Origin: Scytonema sp035967975
GTDB lineage: Bacteria > Cyanobacteriota > Cyanobacteriia > Cyanobacteriales > Nostocaceae
Assembly: GCA_035967975.1 (NCBI GenBank)
Contig: JAWQFQ010000009.1
Location: 25,304 to 89,303, forward strand
Length of the DNA: 64,000 nt
Direction: 5' to 3'
Below are positions 43,947 to 53,192 of this stretch, piece after piece (position 1 is the first letter of the stretch; each line of letters opens with the position of its first letter). The position numbers and the translations under genes are program-made. The notes beneath the pieces are model-generated. The model did not search any database, was not told the DNA's origin, and was given only the letters and a program-made list of their open reading frames with translations.

Positions 43947-45002
43947 CTACTTTATTTTTCTGTTATTCTTAAGAAAGCCCAAAACCGCCATTATTGGAAG
44001 AAAACTCAATGCACCAATGACTTTCATAGAAAAACTACATTTGAGAGCTTCTCGAATTTGATTGATTGCAGTTGATGTATCACCTCTGCTCAAAGCCCGA
44101 CGAGCAACTAGTAAACCCCAAAGAGCTGCTCTTTCACTCGCTTTTTTGGATAAGTTATCAACTATTGGTTGAGATAAATATAATTTGGAACATTCAATCG
44201 CTTTGCGTAAATCAACTAAATTTTCACCGGACTTAATTGAACTACGACTATCTGCTGTCGAGTGCTCTCGATAATACGCTAATGTTGCAGGCTCATACCA
44301 CACGGGATAATAGGCTGCTATTCTCTTCCACATTTCCCAATCAGTCGTATGAGTTAATTCAACATTAAATCCACCTAGTTTTTCATAAGCACTTCGTCTG
44401 ACGACAATAGCTGGAGGCTGAACCTGTTGTTCAACTGCAATCTGCTCTAACCAATTGGAAATAATCCCTGGTGTGTTTCTTTGAAGCTTAGGTAAATAGC
44501 GCTGGTGATTATTTTCATCAACATGAGCATAGTGACAAAATGCTGCTCCAATAGTTGGTTCTTGCTCAAAAGCTTTTTCTAGACGGCTATAAAACCCAGG
44601 TAGAACTAAATCATCGTCATGTAATATGTGAACTAAATGACCGCGAGCTCGTCTAATGCAAGTGTTCAAATTACCAACTAAGCCAACATTGTAGGATTGT
44701 CGGTAAAAAGAAATTTTATTTTTACCGAATTTTTCAACTAATCTCTCTGGCTCACCCTGTGTAGAACAGTTATCGATAACCTCTATTTGTACGTCATCAA
44801 GGTTAGGAATTTGCTGAAGAACGCTCTGTAGTGTCTGTTCTAAATATACTGTCCGGTTATACGTTGGAATCATGATTGACCATTTAGGTCGGGGAACTTC
44901 TTGCGAAATCGGCTCAATATGGGATGAAAAAACTTCACTTGTTTGTGTTGATAGGGATATTCTCTTGGTCTCCACTTCAGGCTCCAATTTTTCTCTACTC
45001 AC
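43947..45002 (-). CDS. Family 2 glycosyltransferase (C)
   Basis: The 351-residue protein has about 40 polar residues before the GT2 fold, then WSIMIPTYNRTVYLEQTLQS (42-61), VEVIDNCST near 76, GLVGNLNTCIRRARG near 107 and the metal motif HDDD (126-129). It is less similar to A and B than these are to each other. The C-terminus carries one hydrophobic stretch (VIGALSFLPIMAVLGFL). It lies 37 bp upstream of gene B on the same strand and belongs to the same operon. Confidence 0.85.
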   Translation of the reverse strand: MSREKLEPEVETKRISLSTQTSEVFSSHIEPISQEVPRPKWSIMIPTYNRTVYLEQTLQSVLQQIPNLDDVQIEVIDNCSTQGEPERLVEKFGKNKISFYRQSYNVGLVGNLNTCIRRARGHLVHILHDDDLVLPGFYSRLEKAFEQEPTIGAAFCHYAHVDENNHQRYLPKLQRNTPGIISNWLEQIAVEQQVQPPAIVVRRSAYEKLGGFNVELTHTTDWEMWKRIAAYYPVWYEPATLAYYREHSTADSRSSIKSGENLVDLRKAIECSKLYLSQPIVDNLSKKASERAALWGLLVARRALSRGDTSTAINQIREALKCSFSMKVIGALSFLPIMAVLGFLKNNRKIK

Positions 45003-45029
45003 AATATTTGTATTGGGATTTGAATCACA

Positions 45030-45144
45030 TAAGTATTCAGCTATTAGCCGTCAGCACTCAACGAACGAATCATCTTTTCAGATATTCTCTAGACGTTTTC
45101 GATAAACTAATCAAACAACGACTTAGCCGATGACTGAACGCCTA
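45030..45144. mobile_element. MITE-like inverted-repeat element, copy C
   Basis: Left end TAAGTATTCAGCTATTAGCC and right end CGATGACTGAACGCCTA are imperfect inverted repeats. The inner part (TCAGATATTCTCTAGACG, TTTTCGATAAACTAATCAAA) resembles the inside of copy A (TTTTCGGACGTTCTCTCGGC, TTGATCAGCTAATTAAACA), so A and C share a common core. Confidence 0.78.
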
Positions 45145-45603
45145 CTGAATCACATCCCTTATGAACAGCCTTAGTGGTAGATGCAGAACCTATTTTTACT
45201 TAAACAACAGTCTATAAAATTGTTGATTTTTTGACTTATTAGCAGCTTACAGAAAGCTATTTTTAAGAATTCTGATTGTACAGGCTCTCAAACCCTGGTT
45301 TTACGGTAGATTTTAGCTATTTATGCTCTATTTATTAGTTGTCTTTTTTGCCTACCTTGAGCAGGTTAACTTAAATTACTGAACGGTAAACAGTTACCTT
45401 TTCCTCCAATAAGGGATTTTAACTCCCTACCAATGCTTTCGGTCTAATTACTAGGTAACTTAAACTTAACTGATAACTGTTAAAGACAGCCAATATAAGC
45501 TTGATTTTACATAATATAGTCTAGTCTAGTTTAATTTGTAAATTTGTAAATTTTTAAACAAGAATTAACGTTTTTTATGTAAATATACAAAAAATGCATA
45601 TAA
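45145..45603. other. Gene-free stretch upstream of the glycosyltransferase genes
   Basis: No gene or named repeat is visible in these 459 AT-rich bases between the end of the polymerase-flippase gene and the MITE-like element. It may contain the promoter of the glycosyltransferase operon. Confidence 0.4.
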
Positions 45604-48201
45604 TTAATTTTTCTCCAATACGTATTTACTCGCCCAAAAGGTAAATATAGGTAGAACCAAAACATGAATAATGAGTACTGTTGCGGCTACCCAAATAACT
45701 CCCCACTGTACAGCGACTAGTAAGCTAAGTGCAAAGATGACAGTAAAAATTAAGTTCCAGTATAGAGTTATATGACCTTTATCTACAGCAATCAGTAGTA
45801 AAGAGGCTGCTTCTGCAAACGGACGAGGAATTGCTGAAAGACAAACCATGATAAGTATTGGAACTGCTTCCAGCCACTTTTGTCCAAAAATAATTGGTAC
45901 ATAAAATCGAGATAGAGATGATTGTAGGAGAACAAGAGGAATCACAATTAACGCAATGGTTTTCAAGCTTTGTAAATATTTTTTTCTTAATTCCTTAATA
46001 TCTTCATGGACAGAACACAAGTAAGGATATAGTGATGAAATAAATGCATTAATAACATTTAAGCTAATACCAATTCCTGCATTAAAAGCAAAATAATAAA
46101 TTCCTAAATCTTTAATTCCTAAGAAAGCTCCAACTAGCAAATAGTCTAAATTTGCTCTAAACTTGTTAAGAATTTCAACAAGAAGAATGTTTTTTCCAAA
46201 TGATGCAATTTCTTGCCAACGATAAAGAGTAAAAGATTTTTTAGACTTCCAACTTTTATTTTTGCGATTAATAAATACCCATACGAAGGTTGATAAGCCA
46301 AATGGTATAATGACAGCCCAAATTCCTATCCGGGTTAAGGCGAGTGCTACGGTCATGACATTACTCACCATTGACTGAACTGCGTTGCATGTAGCTATAA
46401 CATCTAGTCTATTTTCTCGCTGAATAAGTGCAGCTTGAATCTCAAAAAGCGGTATTAACAAGTAAAATATTCCCAGAACACAGATAGGTAAAATCAGGTT
46501 ATTGTCTTGATAGACTAAGGCAAGAATAAAAGCAATAATACATTGAATAAGAAATAGTCCGCTACAGAGAATCCAGCTTAACCAATATGCTGTATCGCAC
46601 AAAACATCAACATCTTTCTCATCTGCTTGAATGAGCTTTGCTGCAATTCCCGATTTTTGAACAAAAACAGATGCTATATCATAGGTGGTCATAACGATCG
46701 CTAACAAACCGTAGTCATAAGTCGTGAACATTCGAGCTAAAGTCACTGTTGTTCCCAACCGGAAAACTCGGTTTACTAACTCGGCTCCACCCATCCATCC
46801 CATATTACGAACAAATTTACTGGATAACTTTTGCTTAACTTGAGTGGATAGTGTTTGACCGTAGTCAATTAAATAGGTAAGACTAGAGCTATGAGAGGGA
46901 AAACTGAAGCGAGGAACCAGTGGACTGAAGTTGGCTTTTGGTTGAGTAACGGTTGCATCTTGTTTTAAGGCAATACCTATCATAACCAAACCAGGCCAAT
47001 AAACATAGGCAAGACTGTCTATATTTTCACCAAATGTGAAAAGACAAATGACTAAAAACAGACTCAATCCTACTCTAGCGTTTTGATCGTTTTGAGCTTT
47101 AAAGACTAAAGTTATTAAAGTTGTTACACAGGCGATCGCAATAGCAAAGGCTCCTACCAATCCATTGATATACAATAGGCCAAACCATGTATGATGAGAA
47201 CCTATGGGCATTCCTGCTGTCACTTTTGTTCCTTTAGCTGGAGCCAAACCATGTCCCCAGATAGGAGCTTCATTCCACCAACGATATAAAGCCATCCGAC
47301 CTAAGACTTCTCTAACCCTTGAAGAGCTAGCTCTAGCTTTTGTAAAAGCTTCTTTTAAATCTTGAAAGAATTCTATAAGAGAGTTCGCAAATATTGCAGT
47401 GAAGAAACCTGTTAATCCAGTTGAGATTTGTACATAAGGACGAGTAAAATTGAGGACATACCAAGTTAAAAAAGGAACAGTAGGCAGACACAGTATTGCT
47501 AACCTGGAAATCGAAACGAAAATCATGGCGATCGCACCAACAATACCAATCCATCGCCAGACTTTATTGTCTTCTTTACTTGCAAGGATAAGATGTATGT
47601 TTCCTACTAGCCCAAGCGCGGGAGCCCAAGGGGTAAACAGAGCTAACCGAATTTGACCTCCGTTCTCCGGATCAACTATATAGAGGTACACTTCATACAG
47701 TATTGTTCCTCCACCAGATATGGCTTTTAAAGGAGAGATATAAAGAGGGCTTGGTAAACTTATTAGACTTGCTGCGTAACCAATTGGAATTAGAATTAAG
47801 CTTTGCAGACAAACAATACAAATAGCTCTAAATATTAACTGAGGTCTAATTTTCAGACAACCAATTAAGGGAAATAACGCTACTATTCCCCAACCTCTAG
47901 CCCAGTTGATGGAAGTAAAAATTATTTGTTTTGTATCTAAATTCCAATTAATATGATTAACAATTAAAGTCAGTTCTATAACCAATACAGCAATAACCCA
48001 TATCCAAATTGAATAGGGTATGATAATTCTTTCTTCTGGTGGTGTTTTTTCTGTTTGAAACCAAAGTTTTCGGACTAAATAAAGTGTAAGAACCCAAGGA
48101 ATAAAAGGGACCAATGTATATTGTAACCCACAAAAGTAAATGACGTAGGTTCCTAAGATCGAGTACCAAATTACTCTTTCAGCAAAATTTTCAGGTTTCA
48201 T
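45604..48201 (-). CDS. Fused O-antigen polymerase (Wzy/ligase-like) and polysaccharide flippase (Wzx-like)
   Basis: The 865-residue protein is almost wholly membrane-embedded. Residues 1-420 have about ten helices and an O-antigen ligase/polymerase signature (RWWNEAPIWGHGLAP near 300, then HHTWFGLLYINGLVGAF near 337). After a polar linker (about 420-460), residues 461-865 form a second set of about twelve helices with flippase sequence (NMGWMGGAELVNRVFRLGTT near 467, YDYGLLAIVMTTYDIA). Flippases move lipid-linked units across the membrane and polymerases join them; having both in one chain is unusual. The frame is open throughout without a frameshift. It lies between the chain-length determinant and the glycosyltransferases on the same strand. 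Confidence 0.83.
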   Translation of the reverse strand: MKPENFAERVIWYSILGTYVIYFCGLQYTLVPFIPWVLTLYLVRKLWFQTEKTPPEERIIIPYSIWIWVIAVLVIELTLIVNHINWNLDTKQIIFTSINWARGWGIVALFPLIGCLKIRPQLIFRAICIVCLQSLILIPIGYAASLISLPSPLYISPLKAISGGGTILYEVYLYIVDPENGGQIRLALFTPWAPALGLVGNIHLILASKEDNKVWRWIGIVGAIAMIFVSISRLAILCLPTVPFLTWYVLNFTRPYVQISTGLTGFFTAIFANSLIEFFQDLKEAFTKARASSSRVREVLGRMALYRWWNEAPIWGHGLAPAKGTKVTAGMPIGSHHTWFGLLYINGLVGAFAIAIACVTTLITLVFKAQNDQNARVGLSLFLVICLFTFGENIDSLAYVYWPGLVMIGIALKQDATVTQPKANFSPLVPRFSFPSHSSSLTYLIDYGQTLSTQVKQKLSSKFVRNMGWMGGAELVNRVFRLGTTVTLARMFTTYDYGLLAIVMTTYDIASVFVQKSGIAAKLIQADEKDVDVLCDTAYWLSWILCSGLFLIQCIIAFILALVYQDNNLILPICVLGIFYLLIPLFEIQAALIQRENRLDVIATCNAVQSMVSNVMTVALALTRIGIWAVIIPFGLSTFVWVFINRKNKSWKSKKSFTLYRWQEIASFGKNILLVEILNKFRANLDYLLVGAFLGIKDLGIYYFAFNAGIGISLNVINAFISSLYPYLCSVHEDIKELRKKYLQSLKTIALIVIPLVLLQSSLSRFYVPIIFGQKWLEAVPILIMVCLSAIPRPFAEAASLLLIAVDKGHITLYWNLIFTVIFALSLLVAVQWGVIWVAATVLIIHVLVLPIFTFWASKYVLEKN

Positions 48202-48260
48202 CGTAATGGTCTCGACACTAATTACGTTTTCTAGAGAATTTATTCAAGATTAATTCCTAT

Positions 48261-49643
48261 CTAAACTCGTCTTCCTAAAGTTATAATTCCACTACTTAAA
48301 AACAAAGAACCTACTACCGTACCTATTAAAACCATTTCTTTTGTTGGACCTTTAGGGGATTTAGGTAAACTAGGTAATGCCAGAATTTGAATAGGAGGAT
48401 AAGAAGAAGAAACATTCGATTTTGCTAAATCTATCCGAGCAATTGTTGAAGAAAAAACTGCTTCTGAAATTTGAACATCTCGCTTTAAATCTTCTATCAC
48501 TACCTGCCTTTGTGATAAGATTCTCAGCCGATTTTCTAAAATCCCTATTTCTCGATCTAATGCCTGTACTTGTGCTTGAAATCCCTGACTATCTAGATTT
48601 GCTGTTATCAATTGCTCAGAAAAATTAGTTCGTTTAGAACCACTTGTATCATTGTTTCCAAAATTGAGCCTATCTACATCTGCCATAGTAAATGAACGTT
48701 TCAAAAGCTCTTCAGCCCTATTAATAAGAGCTTGTTCAGCCGAGGTTAGCTCCGTTTTCTGAGTCACTACTACTGGATGGTCAGGTAAAAACCTTGCTGT
48801 TAAAGTAATCAGCTTTGTTTTGGCATCATTATAGTTTTTCAAATAATTTTGAAAAAGTGTATCTGCTTGGAGAATAAATGCATCAGAGGCATCTTGAGAA
48901 GATAAACTGAGATTGGACGATAGCTCAGCAAAACGAGCTTTAGATTGTTGCTCTTGAGCTATGAGTTCAGCACGTTGTTTGCGGAGTGTTTCAATATTGG
49001 TTGCTAAATTGGTAAGTTGTTCCTCTGAACTCAAGCCGGACTTAGCTTTATAATTAGAAAGACGTTCTTGAGAATTTTTTAATTTTCTCCTTAAATCGTC
49101 AATTCCTGCCTGTAACCTTCCATTTTGTTGACTAATCTCCTCTCTCCTTAACTGAGTGAGCCTAGCTTCCAATGCGTCAGACAATGCTATAGCCTTTTTC
49201 TCTGCTTCTTCTGGAGTAGAACCTTTGACTTCTAACTCCATAAACGTTGTGTTATCTACTATTTTGATTCGAGGTTTACCAAACTCTTTTAATGACATAT
49301 TTACAGCCGTAGCCGCTGCTTTCAAAACTTGTTCACTACTGGCGATCGCTTTATAATTTTCTCTGGGATCGTAAGTTCCTCCAGAATAAGCAGAATCATC
49401 TTGAGATGTTGCTTGACCTATATTGGGCAAATTAATGTTAGCGTTTGAGCCTGAACCAGGAATATTAATAGACCATTCGCTTACATACGTCGTTTTTGCT
49501 TTAGAAAGATAAAACAAAGACGCCATCCAAATACCTACATTGGCTACCAGTAATATCAGTAAGTAATTTGTCCAACGGGTTTTGGGTATTTCGGATTCTT
49601 TGTAAGTTGTTTGTGGCTTTGGGAGTTCCTGTCCAGCACTCAT
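48261..49643 (-). CDS. Polysaccharide chain-length determinant (Wzz/GumC-like)
   Basis: With the ATG at 49643 (GAGG five bases upstream) the protein has 460 residues. It has two transmembrane helices (about 24-45 and 435-455) bracketing a long periplasmic coiled-coil region (about 150-400). A proline-rich SLPKSPKGPTK segment precedes the second helix, as in polysaccharide co-polymerases. No BY-kinase domain is fused, so a kinase would have to be separate. It controls chain length of the polymer together with the Wzy-type half of the next gene, 59 bp downstream. Confidence 0.87.
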   Translation of the reverse strand: MSAGQELPKPQTTYKESEIPKTRWTNYLLILLVANVGIWMASLFYLSKAKTTYVSEWSINIPGSGSNANINLPNIGQATSQDDSAYSGGTYDPRENYKAIASSEQVLKAAATAVNMSLKEFGKPRIKIVDNTTFMELEVKGSTPEEAEKKAIALSDALEARLTQLRREEISQQNGRLQAGIDDLRRKLKNSQERLSNYKAKSGLSSEEQLTNLATNIETLRKQRAELIAQEQQSKARFAELSSNLSLSSQDASDAFILQADTLFQNYLKNYNDAKTKLITLTARFLPDHPVVVTQKTELTSAEQALINRAEELLKRSFTMADVDRLNFGNNDTSGSKRTNFSEQLITANLDSQGFQAQVQALDREIGILENRLRILSQRQVVIEDLKRDVQISEAVFSSTIARIDLAKSNVSSSYPPIQILALPSLPKSPKGPTKEMVLIGTVVGSLFLSSGIITLGRRV

Positions 49644-49740
49644 GCGTTCCTCTTTTCTAAGTCGTGGGTTCATAAGTTATATACTTTAATGTACTGACAA
49701 AATTAAGATGTAAAGCTTTTAATACCTGCAACTTTTACGT

Positions 49741-49882
49741 CAGCGTTCAGCCGTCAGTACCGCAGCGTCGAGCTTTTATGAGCTATGGAGGTGTTTATAA
49801 TGGGACAAGGAAACAACAATAAAACGCAAGGGAAACAGGCGATCGCAAGCTGACTGCTGAAGGCTGATAGCTAAACGCTTAC
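49741..49882. mobile_element. MITE-like inverted-repeat element, copy D
   Basis: Left end CAGCGTTCAGCCGTCAG and right end CTGATAGCTAAACGCTTA form imperfect inverted repeats with 105 bp in between. It lies in the promoter-side gap of the polysaccharide operon. Confidence 0.7.
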
Positions 49883-50340
49883 CATCAGACGTTCCTTAAG
49901 GATTTCTAACCTCAGGTTCGACATAGGCTCAAACTTATTTTTTTTACTTACCTACATTAGGTAACTATTTGGAGAAAACACCCAGTTGTAAGTCAGTAGC
50001 ACCCCGTTTAGCACAACGGTCAATAATCTTCTGATTTCGGTGAAACACACTAACTCGACTACCGTCGGCTAGACCCCCTGTGCAATTTAACCTAGACTAT
50101 GGTAGACACGCCACACGCAATCAAAAGTTGATACTTGGATACGGAATTTATATCAATTATCGCAGTTTGGTTCTGCTCTTTTACAATAATAGCATGTCTA
50201 CTTAAATACCGAAAGTCAAAAAAGCTTGATGAAATTACTGTCAACTTTGCATTGACAAATTAGGTCCATTTTAATATTTCGTTAAAATTTTATGATGATT
50301 TATGCAAAATTTAACAATTTTTGTCCGGATAAAAGTTTTA

Positions 50341-50418
50341 GTAGTTAATTGCTAATCGTTAATTGCTAATTGCTTTTGTAGCATTAGCTATTAGCTATTA
50401 GCTATTAGCTATTAGCAG
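50341..50418. repeat. Heptamer tandem repeat, GTTAATTGCTAAT / TTAGCTA units
   Basis: GTTAATTGCTAATCGTTAAT and then five units of AGCTATT form an AT-rich tract, able to fold back on itself. It is related to the tract at 59905-60012. Confidence 0.85.
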
Positions 50419-50431
50419 TCCTGTTTGCTAT

Positions 50432-50465
50432 AGAAACCCGGTAACTTCTGCGAAACCGGGTTTCT
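50432..50465. repeat. Palindromic element copy 6
   Basis: AGAAACCCGGTAACTTCTGC and GAAACCGGGTTTCT pair; the flank GCTATCCCTTGCAGTGTTGAG follows. The core is identical to copy 7. Confidence 0.92.
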
Positions 50466-50560
50466 AATTGTTGCTATCCCTTGCAGTGTTGAGTATACCA
50501 GCAAGCCCTGCGTAGGTTTTGCCTAAAAACACGCAAATACGTAGGTTTCTCTCCTATATT

Positions 50561-52345
50561 TTAGGACTTTGGTTTGTATGTTGAAGCAACGTGTAACTCT
50601 TTAAGTTGCTTAGCATCTACTTGTGAAGGTGCATCTGTTAACAAGCAACGGGCTTGTTGCGTTTTTGGAAAAGCAATGACATCTCGAATAGACTCTTCGC
50701 CTGATAGTAACATTACCAAACGGTCTAAACCATAGGCGATTCCACCGTGCGGAGGAGTTCCATATTCAAACGCCTCTAGTAAAAAACCAAACTTATTATA
50801 TGCATCCTCTAGAGAAAATCCAATTGCATCAAACACCTGTTCCTGAATTTCCTTTTGATAAATCCGCAAACTACCGCCCCCCACTTCAAGACCGTTTAAC
50901 ACTAAGTCATAAGCTTGGGCTCTTGCTGTTTTTATATCATCCAAATCTTCAGGATTTGGTGCAGTAAAGGGATGGTGCAATGCTTCGAGGCGATTTTCCT
51001 CAGCATTCCATTCAAACATAGGGAATTCTGTAATCCAGAGTAAGTTCATTTTTTCTGGATTTATAAGTCCAAACTCCCTAGCAACAACTTGCCTTAATCT
51101 ATCTAAAGTTTTATTAACAGTCACCACATCACCCGCACCAAATAGCAACAAATGACCGGGTTTAGCATCTGTACGGCGCAAAATTTCCTGTTTCTGTTCC
51201 TCGGTCAAATTTGTTTTAATCGCATTAATGGTGTCAATGTCACCATCATCCCTAACACGGATGTAAGCTAAACCTTGAGCACCTGCATCAGCAGCTTCTT
51301 TAAAGAGATCGCCACCTGGTTTGATTCGGACATTAGAAATTGCATCACCCTCAGGGATAGGAAGGATTTTGACAATACCACCGTTCGCAACAGCTTCCCT
51401 GAAAACTTTAAAACCACAGTCTTTCAGTACATCTGAAACATTAACCAGTTCTAAACCATAACGAGTATCTGGTTTATCAGAACCATAACGTTCCATAGCC
51501 TCAGCATAAGTCAGGCGCGGGAAAGGAGTTTGTAGGTTAATGTTCTTAACTGTTTTGAAAATATGGCAAACTAACTTCTCATTAAGTTCAATAATTTCCT
51601 CTTGGGACATGAAACTCATTTCCATGTCCAACTGAGTAAACTCCGGTTGTCTATCAGCACGTAAGTCTTCATCTCGGAAGCAACGAGCAATTTGATAGTA
51701 TCTGTCAAAACCAGATACCATCAGCAATTGTTTGAAGAGTTGGGGTGATTGGGGTAAAGCAAACCATTCACTAGGATTGACACGACTGGGAACAAGGTAA
51801 TCACGCGCACCTTCAGGAGTAGAACGGGTGAGTATGGGGGTTTCGATTTCAACAAAACCTTCCACATCCTCTAAATAACGACGTATTGCTTTGACAATCT
51901 GATGGCGCAATTGTATGTTTTGTGCCATGCGATCGCGTCGTAAATCCAGATAACGATACTTTAACCGTAAATCCTCCCGCACTGGATCGGTGTCAGCGAG
52001 CGAAACTTGGAATGGTAACTGTTTGCGGACAGCATTCAGCAGTTTAATTGTATCAGCGTAGATTTCCACTTCACCCGTGGGTATGCGGGAATTGAGAGAT
52101 TCCTCAGGGCGTTGTGTCACTCTACCCGTAATTTCCACAACATATTCACTTCTAAGGGCGTTCGCTTGGTCGTAGGAATCTGGAGTCCGTTGGGGATCGC
52201 TAACAATTTGGATAATTCCCGTGCGATCGCGCAAATCTATGAAGATTACGCCTCCATGATCGCGGCGACGGTCTACCCATCCATATAAAGTAACAATTTC
52301 TCCAATATTCTCTTTTCGGAGTTCGCCGCAATAGTAAGTACGCAT
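50561..52345 (-). CDS. aspS: Aspartyl-tRNA synthetase
   Basis: With the start at 52345 the protein has 594 residues, the usual bacterial length. It has an N-terminal OB anticodon-binding domain (MRTYYCGELR, YGWVDRRRDHGGVIFIDLRDR), class II motif 2 with FRDEDLRADRQPEFTQLD near 215, the bacterial insertion domain (about 285-420) and motif 3 GIAYGLDRLVML near 535. It charges tRNA-Asp (in cyanobacteria often tRNA-Asn as well). The start used is the one matching the family's MRTYYCG beginning; a longer frame adds 18 residues that are not family-like. Confidence 0.97.
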   Translation of the reverse strand: MRTYYCGELRKENIGEIVTLYGWVDRRRDHGGVIFIDLRDRTGIIQIVSDPQRTPDSYDQANALRSEYVVEITGRVTQRPEESLNSRIPTGEVEIYADTIKLLNAVRKQLPFQVSLADTDPVREDLRLKYRYLDLRRDRMAQNIQLRHQIVKAIRRYLEDVEGFVEIETPILTRSTPEGARDYLVPSRVNPSEWFALPQSPQLFKQLLMVSGFDRYYQIARCFRDEDLRADRQPEFTQLDMEMSFMSQEEIIELNEKLVCHIFKTVKNINLQTPFPRLTYAEAMERYGSDKPDTRYGLELVNVSDVLKDCGFKVFREAVANGGIVKILPIPEGDAISNVRIKPGGDLFKEAADAGAQGLAYIRVRDDGDIDTINAIKTNLTEEQKQEILRRTDAKPGHLLLFGAGDVVTVNKTLDRLRQVVAREFGLINPEKMNLLWITEFPMFEWNAEENRLEALHHPFTAPNPEDLDDIKTARAQAYDLVLNGLEVGGGSLRIYQKEIQEQVFDAIGFSLEDAYNKFGFLLEAFEYGTPPHGGIAYGLDRLVMLLSGEESIRDVIAFPKTQQARCLLTDAPSQVDAKQLKELHVASTYKPKS

Positions 52346-52530
52346 AATTATTAGTTCTTGTCTAGACTGGGAAATGCAAGTAATAAGCTTATGAGCCATC
52401 AGTTATCAGCTTATTGCTTATTGCTGACTGCTTACAAACTTTTTCATTATCTAGCATCATCCGTCATTCTTGTCATTCTAGTTCAAGAAAAACTGCAACG
52501 AATGTAATACTGCTTGCTAGTTGAGGTGTC

Positions 52531-52564
52531 AGAAACCCGGTAACTTCTGCGAAACCGGGTTTCT
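52531..52564. repeat. Palindromic element copy 7
   Basis: The same 34-base core as copy 6. Flanks TAATACTGCTTGCTAG and GCTATTCCTTGCCGTCTTG are also related. Confidence 0.92.
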
Positions 52565-52688
52565 AATTTCTGCTATTCCTTGCCGTCTTGGGATGTACCG
52601 GATACAATATCCTTAACAGATACTCTACTGCTATATCCGCTCTACAAAATATATTGCCTGTCTTGGCGCGAGTTTTTTGAAACAATAA

Positions 52689-53093
52689 TTAGGCGCGAGG
52701 GCGAGGAGCAGTGAATGCATCCCAAGCCGCTTTGACTGCATCTTGGAAGCGATCGCCTAGGTCGGCGACTTCTTTAATCAACTGGTACCAGTTTTTCTCC
52801 GCTTCTTGCTGAAGAAGTGTAAAGGCATTTTCCAGGCGATCGCGCTCAATCAGTGTTTCGCCCTCAATGGCTTCCCTCGCCCGACGAACTGCATTCAAGT
52901 AAGTTTCACGAGTCAGAGTTCCGGCTGACTCTGCTTCTGCTTGGGCGCGTCTTTTGAGTGCTTCAATCAACGCCTTGGTTTCATCCTTGATCTCATCAGT
53001 TTCGCCAATCATTTCGGCTTCTACCATTTCGTTGGTTTGAGGGCTGACTTGCACAACGACCAAGTTTTCTTCATTGTTTGCATCGTATGTCAT
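52689..53093 (-). CDS. Conserved helical protein of unknown function
   Basis: I do not recognise this family with certainty. The 134-residue protein is acidic in the first 45 residues and helical afterwards (about 35-125), with ALIEALKRRAQAEAESAG and heptad-like spacing. There is no membrane segment and no catalytic motif. It ends in a short Pro/Arg tail. The ATG at 53093 has AGGAG about ten bases upstream (minus strand GTAAAGGAGTCTAACT). It is a single gene between aspS and an HtpX-like gene, all on the minus strand, with gaps that suggest separate transcription. Confidence 0.7.
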   Translation of the reverse strand: MTYDANNEENLVVVQVSPQTNEMVEAEMIGETDEIKDETKALIEALKRRAQAEAESAGTLTRETYLNAVRRAREAIEGETLIERDRLENAFTLLQQEAEKNWYQLIKEVADLGDRFQDAVKAAWDAFTAPRPRA

Positions 53094-53192
53094 AGTTAGA
53101 CTCCTTTACATAATGAGGATAATGAAAAGTGCGATGTAGTATATGGGGTGTAAGGGAAAAAGGATTTTCGTGCTTAATTGGTAACGACTACT

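Larger units (their letters stand above)
49883..50560. other. Gene-poor stretch with possible coding relic and repeats
   Basis: There is no intact gene. On the minus strand, 49965-50090 is open and encodes a 41-residue piece with GLADGSRVSVFHRNQKIIDR followed by CAKRGATDLQLGVFSK and a stop; it looks like a protein C-terminus that I do not recognise. Heptamer repeats (TTAGCTA) lie at 50341-50418 and palindrome copy 6 at 50432. Confidence 0.45.
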
